Source of the DNA: Rubrivivax sp. | GTDB lineage: Bacteria; Pseudomonadota; Gammaproteobacteria; Burkholderiales; Burkholderiaceae | Direction: 5' to 3' | Length of the DNA stretch: 64,000 nt | Assembly: GCA_016790225.1 (NCBI GenBank) | Contig: JAEUOZ010000009.1 | Location: forward strand, 51,137-115,136 | In this document: positions 53,058-60,927 of the stretch, one piece after another | Layout of the letters: every line of letters starts with the position of its first letter | Position numbering within the stretch: the stretch's first letter is position 1 | Position numbers and translations under genes: made by a program | The notes under the pieces: generated by a model | Databases searched by the model: none | What the model saw: the letters and a program-made list of their open reading frames with translations, nothing else | Told to the model about the DNA's origin: nothing

Positions 53058-53798
53058 TCAGGCTGCCGCTTCGTGGCGCAGGACGGTGGAATACCGGAAC
53101 AGATCCGCGCGGTGCCAGGACGTCGCCACCACCAGCAGCTGGCCGCTTCGGTCGTGGTAGCGGCGATCGGCGCACAGCGAAGGCGAACCCTTGCGCACGC
53201 CCAGCAGCGCCGCGGCCTCGGCATCCAGCGCGGCCGCCGTGAAGGTCTGCTCGATGTGGCCGAGCTGGCGCGCATCCACGGTGGCCAGCATGGCCTTCAG
53301 CGCCGTATCCGGGTTGAGCAGGCGCTGTCGGCGCCGCGCGGGCTGCGACGGAAACCAGATGCGGGTCAGGGCAAAGGGCCGGCCATCCTCGCCCCGCTCG
53401 GTGCGCAGCCCGGCGATTTCCACGCAGGGCGTTCCCGGCGTGCAGCCCAGCCGCGCGGCAAGCTCATCGCCCACCGGCAGCTCACGGGTGGACAGCAGCT
53501 TCAGCCGGCTCTCGTTGCCGTACTGCAGCAGGTCCTCGATCGAATCGACGTTCTGCCGAAAGCGCACGGGCGGTTTGTTGGCCACCACTTCCGAGCCCGA
53601 TCCCTGGCGGCGCGAGATCAGACCGCCCTCTTCAAGGATGCGCAGCGCCTCGCGCACGGTGTGGCGGCTGACCTGCAGCTGTTCGCACAGCTCGGTCTCC
53701 GCGGGCAAGGAGCTGCCCAGCGGGTAGCGGCCACCGACGATGTCCTGGATCAGGTTGTCGGCAATGCTGCGGTAGCGGGGCGTCTTGCGCGGTGGCAT
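53058..53798 (-). CDS. GntR-family transcriptional regulator, HutC subfamily (UTRA domain)
   Basis: The 246-residue protein starts at ATG 53798. Residues about 8-75 are a GntR winged helix: YRSIADNLIQDIVGGRYPLGSSLPAE, then QVSRHTVREALRILEEGGLI and RRQGSGSEV in the wing. Residues about 95-240 form a UTRA effector domain ending in FRYSTVLRH. HutC-type regulators bind GT-N4-AC palindromes and release DNA when a small ligand binds. The repeated TTGTCCGGACAA sites of this window have that form, and one lies 107 bases upstream of this gene. It is therefore the best candidate for the repressor of the whole island, including itself. Confidence 0.93.
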   Translation of the reverse strand: MPPRKTPRYRSIADNLIQDIVGGRYPLGSSLPAETELCEQLQVSRHTVREALRILEEGGLISRRQGSGSEVVANKPPVRFRQNVDSIEDLLQYGNESRLKLLSTRELPVGDELAARLGCTPGTPCVEIAGLRTERGEDGRPFALTRIWFPSQPARRRQRLLNPDTALKAMLATVDARQLGHIEQTFTAAALDAEAAALLGVRKGSPSLCADRRYHDRSGQLLVVATSWHRADLFRYSTVLRHEAAA

Positions 53799-53904
53799 GG
53801 GCGGCGCGGCGTGGGTAGGCTGCGGGGACAACCGTCGTCGGTGATCAACGGGGCAGAGCGGGCTGGCCTTCGGGCTGCAGGTCAGATGCCCGCGAGCCCC
53901 GGGC

Positions 53905-53920
53905 AAGTTGTCCGGTCAAC
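53905..53920. promoter_or_regulatory. Operator upstream of the GntR regulator gene
   Basis: AAGTTGTCCGGTCAAC differs from the exact palindrome by one base in the right half. It overlaps the stop codon of the CoA-transferase gene and lies 107 bases before the regulator start, so it may serve autoregulation by controlling an internal promoter or blocking read-through. No convincing -10/-35 pair was found beside it. Confidence 0.5.
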
Positions 53921-55187
53921 CCTGACGGCGCAGTGTATGCCAGGCCTGCTGCAGCTCGCTGCGATGTTCAGGACAGGCCAGGCCGATCAGCGCCTGCGCG
54001 CGCGATTCGGCATCCCGTTCGCGCAGGCAGACGACGCCCCACTCGGTGGCCACCCAGTCCACATCGCTGCGTGGCACCGAGGTGCAGCCCGCTGCCAGCT
54101 GCGGCACGATGCGCGAGACGCGCCCGCCCGCAGCCGTGGCATTGAGCGCCAGCACCGAGCGCCCGCCCGCACTGAGGCGCGCGCCGCGCACAAAATCCAG
54201 CAGGCCCCCGATGCCGCTGACGCGCCGGCCATCGAGCCACTCGACATTGACGTTGCCGAACAGATCCACCTGCAGCGCGGCGTTGACCGACAGCAGCTGC
54301 GGCACCGCCGCCAGCGTGGCCTGTGCATGGGTGAAGGAGACCGGCTCGAACCGTGCGAGCGAAGGGTCGGCCAAGGCTTCATACAGCCGCGGGCTGCCCA
54401 GCGCCACCCCCGTGCACACCGGTGGCTCCTGGGCGTTGCGCGGCGCCAGCGCGCCCGCCTGCAGCAGGCCCAGCAAGCCGTCGGAGACCATGCCGGAGTG
54501 CAGCCGCAGGCCGCGCCGCACCTGCAACGCCTGCAGCACCGCGGCCTGCAGCCGGCCCAGGCCCAGCTGCACCGTGTCGCCGTCGCGCGCCAGCGTCAGC
54601 ACCTGGGCGGCCAGCGCGGCGCTGGCCGCATGAGGCGGTTCATCCGCCACCGTCAGCGGCTCGCAGGATGTCTGCACCCAGGCGTGGATGCGCGAGACGT
54701 CCACCCAGGGCCCGCGCGTGGCCGGGAGTTGCGGATTGACGTGCGCCAGCACGCGTGCCTCGGGGCCGGCCGCCGCCAGCACCGCGGGCGTGAAATCAGC
54801 GGCCACCGAGAGGCTGCAGCGGCCCTGCGCATCGGGCGGCGCCACCTGCAGCAGCAGCAGGTCGAAGCGGCCCGGCGTGCCCAGCCAGCGCTGCATGTCG
54901 CTGTAGTGCAGCGGCATCAGATCGATCGCGCCACGGTCCTGGGCTGCGTGCAGGGCCGGCGGCAGAAAGCACACCCGGGCCCGCGCATCCGGGTGCAGCG
55001 CGGTCGGATCAAAGCGGTTCACGCCCGGGATCCAGACGCCGCAGAAAGACACCCCCGCCGCCTGCCGCGGCTGCCCTTGCAGCCAGCGTTCGAACAGCGG
55101 CGAGTGGCCCGCGCAGCCCGGCCAGTAGACCCGCGTGCCGGGCTGCAGCGATTGCAGGAAGGATGCGCGGGTCAGGGTCTGCGGCAT
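53916..55187 (-). CDS. Acetyl-CoA hydrolase/4-hydroxybutyrate CoA-transferase family protein
   Basis: The start is ATG 55187 (MPQTLTRASF), giving 423 residues in two halves. Family text includes VNPQLPATRGPWVDVSRI, QLGLGRLQAAVLQAL, VNAALQVDLFGNVNVEW, GGLLDFVRGARLS and VDWVATEWGVVCLRERD near the end. In 4-hydroxybutyrate CoA-transferase the catalytic Glu lies in a H-S/T-E-M motif; here the motif is H-S-G-M (Gly near 232). It may use another residue or have changed function. It is divergent from the MmgE/PrpD operon, sharing a 56-base region with an operator, and precedes the regulator gene. Confidence 0.85.
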   Translation of the reverse strand: MPQTLTRASFLQSLQPGTRVYWPGCAGHSPLFERWLQGQPRQAAGVSFCGVWIPGVNRFDPTALHPDARARVCFLPPALHAAQDRGAIDLMPLHYSDMQRWLGTPGRFDLLLLQVAPPDAQGRCSLSVAADFTPAVLAAAGPEARVLAHVNPQLPATRGPWVDVSRIHAWVQTSCEPLTVADEPPHAASAALAAQVLTLARDGDTVQLGLGRLQAAVLQALQVRRGLRLHSGMVSDGLLGLLQAGALAPRNAQEPPVCTGVALGSPRLYEALADPSLARFEPVSFTHAQATLAAVPQLLSVNAALQVDLFGNVNVEWLDGRRVSGIGGLLDFVRGARLSAGGRSVLALNATAAGGRVSRIVPQLAAGCTSVPRSDVDWVATEWGVVCLRERDAESRAQALIGLACPEHRSELQQAWHTLRRQG

Positions 55188-55208
55188 GGTGGGCTCAGGG
55201 CCCGATCC

Positions 55209-55229
55209 TAGAATATGTCCGTACAACTT
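55209..55229 (+). promoter_or_regulatory. -10 element and operator of the MmgE/PrpD operon
   Basis: TAGAAT (55209-55214) runs directly into the operator half-palindrome ATGTCCGTACAACTT (core 55215-55226). Transcription would start inside the operator, leaving a leader of only about 20 bases before the ATG at 55244. A good -35 box was not seen. The site also sits 28 bases upstream of the divergent CoA-transferase start and could control both. Confidence 0.6.
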
Positions 55230-55243
55230 GAAGGCACGAGCTT

Positions 55244-56686
55244 ATGGAGATCGCAGGGGGCCCGGCCATCCGGGCCACCGCCGTGGAACGTGTCGCACAG
55301 GCCGCCTGCCGTGTGGCCGAGGCGGCCGCGCCCGACGATCCGCGCCCGGGCTGGCACCTGCTGGATTGGCTGGGCTGTGCCGCGCACGGCGCCGGCTCGC
55401 AGATCGGCCACGCCTTTGCGCAGTGGCTGTCCTGGCAGGGCGCCGGGACCAGCCCCACCCTGGCGGGGCGATCGGCCGATGCGGCCTCGGCCGCGGCCTA
55501 CCACGGCAGCCTGGGCAGCACGCTGGAGATGGACGACGTGCACCGCAGCTCCATCCTGCACCCGGGGCCGGTGGTGCTGCCGGCCGTGCTGGCCGCGCTG
55601 CCGGTGCAGGCGACCGGCCAGCAACTGCTGCGCGGCCTGATCGCAGGCTACGAAGCCATGATCCGCATCGGCCGCACGCTGGGCCCCGCGCATTACCGTC
55701 ATTGGCACACCACGGGCACCGCGGGCAGCTTTGGCGCGGCCGCCGGCGCTGCCGTGGCGATGGGCCTGCCCTGCGCGCAGGTGGCGCAGGCGCTGGCGCT
55801 GGCCGGCACGCGGGCCGGTGGCCTGTGGCAGCTGCGGCACGAGCGCTCGCTGGGCAAGGCCTGGCACATGGCCGGCGCTGCACGCGACGGCCTGGCGGCG
55901 GCGCAGCTGGCTGCCTGCGGCTTGACCGGACCGCTGGGCATTCTGGAAGGCCCTTCTGGCTGGCTGGCCGCCACGGCCGAAGGCGCCGATGCCGCGGTGG
56001 CCGATGAAGACGCCGTGGCCGGGGATGCCACGCGCCCCTGGCTGGCCGATGTGAGCTTCAAGCCCTGGCCGGCCTGCCGGCACGCCCACCCGGCAATGGA
56101 TGCGTTGCGGCAGGCCGCGGCCGACGCAGGCCGGGCGCTGCGCGCCGAGGACATCCTGCGCATCGAGGCGCATGTCTACGACGATGCGCTGCGCTTCTGC
56201 GAGCGGCGCCACCCGCAGGACAGCGCGCAGGCGCGCTTTTCGTTGCCGCATGCGCTGGCCGCCTGGGTGCTGCGCGGCGAAGCGCAGCTGGCGCACTACG
56301 AAACCGCTGCGCTGCAGGATCCGCAGATCCACGCGCTGCGAGAGCGGGTGGAGCTGCAGCGCGATGCCGCCATCCAGGCGCGCTTTCCCCGGCACTACGG
56401 GGCGCGCGTGGTCATCCACTGGCGCGAAGGCGCACCCAGCGTGGCCGAGTTGCGGGACACGCTCGGCGATCCGGATCGCCCGATGCGGCCCCGGCAGCTG
56501 CAGGCCAAGGCACGCGGCCTGATGCAGGCCGCCGGCTGGAGCGCAGCGCGCATCGACGCGGCCGTTGCGGCCTGCGAAGGCCTGGCCCGCGCACCGGACC
56601 TCAGGGCCCTGCATCGGGTGCTGATGCCGGCGTCCGGCGAAGCGCCGGCGTCCTTGTCGCCGACTCCCGGGATCGCCTCGCGATGA
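55244..56686 (+). CDS. MmgE/PrpD family protein (first of two)
   Basis: This 480-residue protein has the typical features LLDWLGCAAHGAG, a central YHGSLGSTLEMDDVHRSSILHPGPVVLPAVLA with the conserved acidic-Asp-His region, the HWHTTGTAGSFGAAAGAAVAMGL helix, and FKPWPACRHAHPAMDAL. The family includes 2-methylcitrate dehydratase PrpD, cis-aconitate decarboxylase and iminodisuccinate epimerase, all acting on branched or amino dicarboxylates. It is the first gene of a five-gene plus-strand operon and overlaps the second MmgE/PrpD gene by four bases. Confidence 0.92.
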   Translation: MEIAGGPAIRATAVERVAQAACRVAEAAAPDDPRPGWHLLDWLGCAAHGAGSQIGHAFAQWLSWQGAGTSPTLAGRSADAASAAAYHGSLGSTLEMDDVHRSSILHPGPVVLPAVLAALPVQATGQQLLRGLIAGYEAMIRIGRTLGPAHYRHWHTTGTAGSFGAAAGAAVAMGLPCAQVAQALALAGTRAGGLWQLRHERSLGKAWHMAGAARDGLAAAQLAACGLTGPLGILEGPSGWLAATAEGADAAVADEDAVAGDATRPWLADVSFKPWPACRHAHPAMDALRQAAADAGRALRAEDILRIEAHVYDDALRFCERRHPQDSAQARFSLPHALAAWVLRGEAQLAHYETAALQDPQIHALRERVELQRDAAIQARFPRHYGARVVIHWREGAPSVAELRDTLGDPDRPMRPRQLQAKARGLMQAAGWSAARIDAAVAACEGLARAPDLRALHRVLMPASGEAPASLSPTPGIASR

Positions 56687-58092
56687 CGCTGCTGGATCAG
56701 CTGCTGGACCATTCCGAAGCCATGGACACGGCGCCGCTGCCACCGGCGGCTCGCGAGGCGGCGACGGTCTTTCTCACGGATTCCGTGAGCGTGGCGCTGG
56801 CCGGCAGCCGGCATCCGCGCCTTCCCCAGGTGCAGGCGGCGGCCGCGGCCTGGGGTGCCGGCGCGCAGGCGCGTGACTGGGCCAGCGGCCAGCCTTGGCC
56901 GGCACCCACTGCGGCACTGCTGAATGCCTGGCAGATCCACAACCAGGAATTTGACTGCGTGCACGAGCGCGCCGTGGTGCACCCGCTGGCCACCATCCTG
57001 CCGGCCCTGGTGGCCGTGGCACAGCGTGAACAGGCCAGCGGCGCCGCGCTGCTCAAGGCCCTGGTGCTGGCCGTGGACGTGGCCGCCACGCTGGGCTGCG
57101 CACAGGGCGCGCCGATGCGCTTCTTCCGCCCGGCAATGTGCGGCGCGATGGGTGCCGCACTGGGGCTGGCGCAACTCACCGGCTGCAGCCGCGCGCAACG
57201 CGCCGATGCGCTGGGCATCGCCTACAGCCAGCTGGCCGGCACCATGCAGGCGCACCTGGAAGGCTCGCCGATGCTCGCGATGCAGGTGGGCCTGGCCGCA
57301 CGCGCGGCCGTCACCGCGCTGGATCTGGCCCGGGCAGGCTTCAGCGGTCCTCATGATGTGCTGGAAGGCCCCTTCGGCTATTTCGAGCTCTTCGATGCGC
57401 CGCTGGCGCCGCGGCGCGCGCAGGTGGCGGCGGAGTTTGCGCGCCTGCCTTTCGGATCCGACCCGGCGCAGGTCGGCCCGCACCGCATCGCCGAAGTCAG
57501 CCACAAGCCCTTTCCCACCGGCCGCGCCGCGCATGGCGCGCTGGATGGCCTGGCCACGCTGCTGGACGCCGAGCCCGGCATCACCGCAGACGCCGTGCAG
57601 CAGGTGGAGCTGGCTGCGCCGCCGCTGATCCTGCGCCTGGTTGGCCGGCCCTGGCGTGCCGACATGGACGTCAACTATGCGCGTCTGTGCCTGCCCTACC
57701 TCGTGGCCACCTGGCTGCTGGAGCGCCGCGTGACGCTCGCACACTTCAGGCCCGAGGCGCTGCGCCGGCCCGCTTGCGCCGAGCTGGCCATGCGCGTGAG
57801 CTGGCGCCCCAATGACTGTGCGGACCCCAACGCGCTGGCACCGCAGACGCTGACCCTCAGGCTGCGCGATGGCAGCCATCGTCACATCGAACTGCCGGCC
57901 GTGCTGGGCCATCCGCAGCGGCCGCTCTCGCCCGGTGCGCAGCGCGCCAAGTTCGATCAGTGCTGCAACTTCGCCGGCCTGGACGCCGCCGCTGCCGCGC
58001 GCCTGCACCAGGCCTGCGGTCAGCTGCACGACGCCCCGAACCTGGACGCCTGGCTGGCCGCGATAAGGGTGCCGGCCTCGACACCACCCTGA
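56683..58092 (+). CDS. MmgE/PrpD family protein (second of two)
   Basis: The 469-residue protein has an ATG that overlaps the stop of the first copy. It has AATVFLTDSVSVALAGSRHPR, WQIHNQEFDCVHERAVVHPLATILPALVA with the Asp/His core, a CGAMGAALGLAQL helix and the FPTGRAAHGALDGLATLL segment. The two copies are clearly different proteins rather than a recent duplication, so they may form a hetero-oligomer or do successive steps. The substrate is probably a branched dicarboxylate of the island pathway. Confidence 0.92.
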   Translation: MTLLDQLLDHSEAMDTAPLPPAAREAATVFLTDSVSVALAGSRHPRLPQVQAAAAAWGAGAQARDWASGQPWPAPTAALLNAWQIHNQEFDCVHERAVVHPLATILPALVAVAQREQASGAALLKALVLAVDVAATLGCAQGAPMRFFRPAMCGAMGAALGLAQLTGCSRAQRADALGIAYSQLAGTMQAHLEGSPMLAMQVGLAARAAVTALDLARAGFSGPHDVLEGPFGYFELFDAPLAPRRAQVAAEFARLPFGSDPAQVGPHRIAEVSHKPFPTGRAAHGALDGLATLLDAEPGITADAVQQVELAAPPLILRLVGRPWRADMDVNYARLCLPYLVATWLLERRVTLAHFRPEALRRPACAELAMRVSWRPNDCADPNALAPQTLTLRLRDGSHRHIELPAVLGHPQRPLSPGAQRAKFDQCCNFAGLDAAAAARLHQACGQLHDAPNLDAWLAAIRVPASTPP

Positions 58093-58180
58093 GCGTGAAC
58101 GATCGTCGCATCCCGTACCCAGGCCACCCCGCAGCTGCCGCCGCTGCGAACACCCCGGCGCGCCCCGTCGCGCGACAGCC

Positions 58181-59575
58181 ATGACCCATCTGACCTATTT
58201 CGAAACCTTCGAGCCGCGCGAGCTGCTGGCCGAATACCCTCTGGGAGAGGCCTTCACGCAGCGCGTGGCGCGCATGAGCCGCGACGAACTGCGCGCGCTG
58301 CAGAACCAGCGCTTCCTGCGCCTGGTGGCGCGCGCCTGGCAACTGCCGTTCTATCAGCGGCTGTGGGGCGCGCAGGGCATCGAAGCCGCTGATATCCGCA
58401 GCCTGGACGACATCGTCAAGCTGCCCAGCTTCGGCAAGCAGGAGGTGATGGACAGCGTGGCGCTGCGCCCGCCGCTGGGTGACTTTCATGGCCAGGACGT
58501 GGCCATCGACGGCCACCACTGGCCCATGGTGCTGCACACCACCAGCGGCACCACAGGGCGGCCGCAGCCGCTGCTCTTCAGCCCCAGGAGCCGCGAGGTG
58601 CAGGCGCTGCTGCTGGCACGCATCTACCGCCTGCAGGGCCTGCAGCCCGGTGAAGTGATGCACTCGGTCTACGGCCACGGCATGATCAACGGTGGACATT
58701 ATGTGCGAGAGGCCGTGCTGCACTACACCCACGCGCTGCTCATCACGCCCGGCACGGGCGTGGAAACGCCTTCGGCGCGCCAGGTGGAGCTGATGCGCGA
58801 TTTCGGCGTCAATGTCATCGTGGGCTTTGCCGACTACATCAAGCGCCTGGCCGATGTGGCGCGCGAGCAGGGCATACAGCCCGGGCGCGACATCCCCGTG
58901 CGGCGCATCTGCGGCCACCTGGGCCGCGAATCGCGCGAGACGCTCTCGCAAGCCTGGGGCGGCGCGCAGATGTTCGACTGGTACGGCGTGGGCGATACCG
59001 GCGCCGTGGCCGGCGAGGGGCCTGATCACGACGGCCTGTACCTGATGGAAGACGCGCAGTATGTGGAAGTGGCCGATGTGGACAGCGGCCAGCCGGTGGC
59101 CGACGGCCTGCCGGGCGACATCGTCGTCACCTGCCTCTACAAGGACGACATCTACCCCATCATCCGCTTCAATACACACGACGTGACGCAGGTGCTGACC
59201 ACCCCTTCCGCGCTGGGCTTCAGCCTGCGCCGCATCGCCGGCTTCCTGGGCCGCAGCGACAACATGGTCAAGGTGCGCGGCATCAATGTCTTCCCGCAGG
59301 CGCTGGGGCCGATCCTGGAAGAGCGGGCGGACTTTGCCGGCGAATTTCTCTGCACCGCACGGCGCGACGCCAGTGGCCGCGACGAGCTGATCGTGGCCCT
59401 GGAAACCCGCGGCGCGCGCGACGAAGCCGCCGCCGCGCCCTACCGGGATCTGCTCAAGCGGCGCCTGGGCGTGGAGGTGCGCGTGGACCTCGTGGCCCCC
59501 GGCAGCCTGGCGCCGCTGACAGGCACCGAGACGCGCCAGAAGCCGATCCGCCTGATTGACGAACGTTTCAGTTGA
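58181..59575 (+). CDS. Phenylacetate-CoA ligase-like AMP-forming acyl-CoA ligase (PaaK family)
   Basis: The 464-residue protein has the adenylation motif HTTSGTTGRPQPLLFSP, the middle motif FDWYGVGDTGAVAGE, YPIIRFNTHDVT and the PaaK-like LGRSDNMVKVRGINVFPQ followed by a small C-terminal lid. Family members activate aryl-acetic, anthranilic and other acids to CoA thioesters with ATP. The usual acid-binding text is altered, so the substrate need not be aromatic. It follows the second MmgE/PrpD gene after 88 bases and overlaps or abuts the amidase gene. Confidence 0.9.
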   Translation: MTHLTYFETFEPRELLAEYPLGEAFTQRVARMSRDELRALQNQRFLRLVARAWQLPFYQRLWGAQGIEAADIRSLDDIVKLPSFGKQEVMDSVALRPPLGDFHGQDVAIDGHHWPMVLHTTSGTTGRPQPLLFSPRSREVQALLLARIYRLQGLQPGEVMHSVYGHGMINGGHYVREAVLHYTHALLITPGTGVETPSARQVELMRDFGVNVIVGFADYIKRLADVAREQGIQPGRDIPVRRICGHLGRESRETLSQAWGGAQMFDWYGVGDTGAVAGEGPDHDGLYLMEDAQYVEVADVDSGQPVADGLPGDIVVTCLYKDDIYPIIRFNTHDVTQVLTTPSALGFSLRRIAGFLGRSDNMVKVRGINVFPQALGPILEERADFAGEFLCTARRDASGRDELIVALETRGARDEAAAAPYRDLLKRRLGVEVRVDLVAPGSLAPLTGTETRQKPIRLIDERFS

Positions 59576-59586
59576 GGAGCAACGGG

Positions 59587-60927
59587 ATGGACGCCATGAA
59601 CTGGCTGGAGGCCGATGCCACGGCGCAGGCTGATGCCCTGGCGCGCAGCGACATCCGCAGCGAAGCCCTGACCCAGGCGCTGCTGCAGCGCATCGCGGCC
59701 ACTCAGGCGCGCTACAACGCCTTCCTGCATGTGGATGCGCAGGGCGCACTCGCAGCAGCCCGCGCCAGCGATGCACGCCGCGCCGCGGGCCGAACCGCCA
59801 GCGCGCTAGACGGCGTGAGCCTGGCCGTGAAGGACAACATCGACGTCGCCGGCATGCCCACAACCGCCGGCATGGCCACGCGCCGCGGCCGCCTGGCCAC
59901 CGAAGACGCTTTTGTCGTGCAGCGCCTGCGCGCCGCGGGCCTGGTGATCCTGGGCAAGCTCAACATGCACGAGGCCGCGCTGGGCGCGACCAATGACAAC
60001 CCGCACTTCGGTCGCTGCGAGCATCCGCAGCACCAGGGATTCACCCCCGGCGGCAGCAGCGGTGGGTCCGCCTGCGCGGTGGCGGCCGGCCTCTGTGCGC
60101 TGGCGCTGGGCACCGACACCATGGGCTCGGTGCGCCTGCCGGCCAGCTACTGCGGGGTGCTGGGCCTGAAGGGCAGCTACGGCGTGGTCTCCACGCGCGG
60201 CAGCGTGGCCTGCGGCTATGGGCTGGACCACATCGGCCCGCTCACACGCAGCCTGCGCGATCTGCGGGCCTTGTGGCCGCTGATGGCGCAGCACGATGGC
60301 CGATGCGCGGATGCGCGCCGCGTGACGGCTCATCCGCCGATCGCCGAGCCGCGCTGGCTGGCCCCGCTTGATCTGCGGGTGCTGGGGGTCGACGAATCGG
60401 CCTCGCATGCCTTCGGCAACGCGCTGCAGACGCTGCAGGCCCGCGGCGATACGGTGCAGCGCGTCGATCTCGCCACCTATGACTTCGGCCGTGCACGCCG
60501 CGCCGGCCTGTTGGTGGTGGAAGCCGATCTGCTGGTGGAACACGCGGCCGATTGGCAAGGCCGGCGCGCGGATTTCTCACCTGAACTTGAGCGCTTTATG
60601 GGCCGCGCCGAACGCCAGCCCGCTGCCGCGTACGCCGCCGCGTTGCGCACGCTGGCACAGGCGCGCGTGGAGGTGGAACGCTGGTGGTCGATGGGCGACG
60701 TGATGCTGCTGCCCACCACGCCGCAGACGGCCTTTGCCTTCGGCCGCCCGGTGCCCGCCAACCAGGCGGATCTGACCAGCATCGCCAACATGGCTGGTGT
60801 GCCGGCCATCAGCCTGCCGCTGCCCGTGCCGGCCGGCGCGCTGCCCATCGGCCTGCAGGCCATCGCGCCCGAGGGCCACGAGGCCACGCTGCTGCACCTG
60901 GATCTGCCCGGAGTGACCCGCCCATGA
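59587..60927 (+). CDS. Amidase signature-family hydrolase
   Basis: The ATG at 59587 (MDAMNW) has GAGGAG upstream and is preferred over the TTG at 59572; the product is 446 residues. The Ser-cisSer-Lys triad is visible: Lys near 82 in AVKDN, cis-Ser near 157 in GGSSGGSA and nucleophile Ser near 181 in GTDTMGSVRLPAS, where the usual GTDTGGS has Met for Gly. It hydrolyses an amide to acid plus ammonia, or acts on a half-amide formed by ring opening. It overlaps the CaiB gene by ATGA, suggesting that the acid formed is passed to CoA transfer. Confidence 0.92.
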   Translation: MDAMNWLEADATAQADALARSDIRSEALTQALLQRIAATQARYNAFLHVDAQGALAAARASDARRAAGRTASALDGVSLAVKDNIDVAGMPTTAGMATRRGRLATEDAFVVQRLRAAGLVILGKLNMHEAALGATNDNPHFGRCEHPQHQGFTPGGSSGGSACAVAAGLCALALGTDTMGSVRLPASYCGVLGLKGSYGVVSTRGSVACGYGLDHIGPLTRSLRDLRALWPLMAQHDGRCADARRVTAHPPIAEPRWLAPLDLRVLGVDESASHAFGNALQTLQARGDTVQRVDLATYDFGRARRAGLLVVEADLLVEHAADWQGRRADFSPELERFMGRAERQPAAAYAAALRTLAQARVEVERWWSMGDVMLLPTTPQTAFAFGRPVPANQADLTSIANMAGVPAISLPLPVPAGALPIGLQAIAPEGHEATLLHLDLPGVTRP

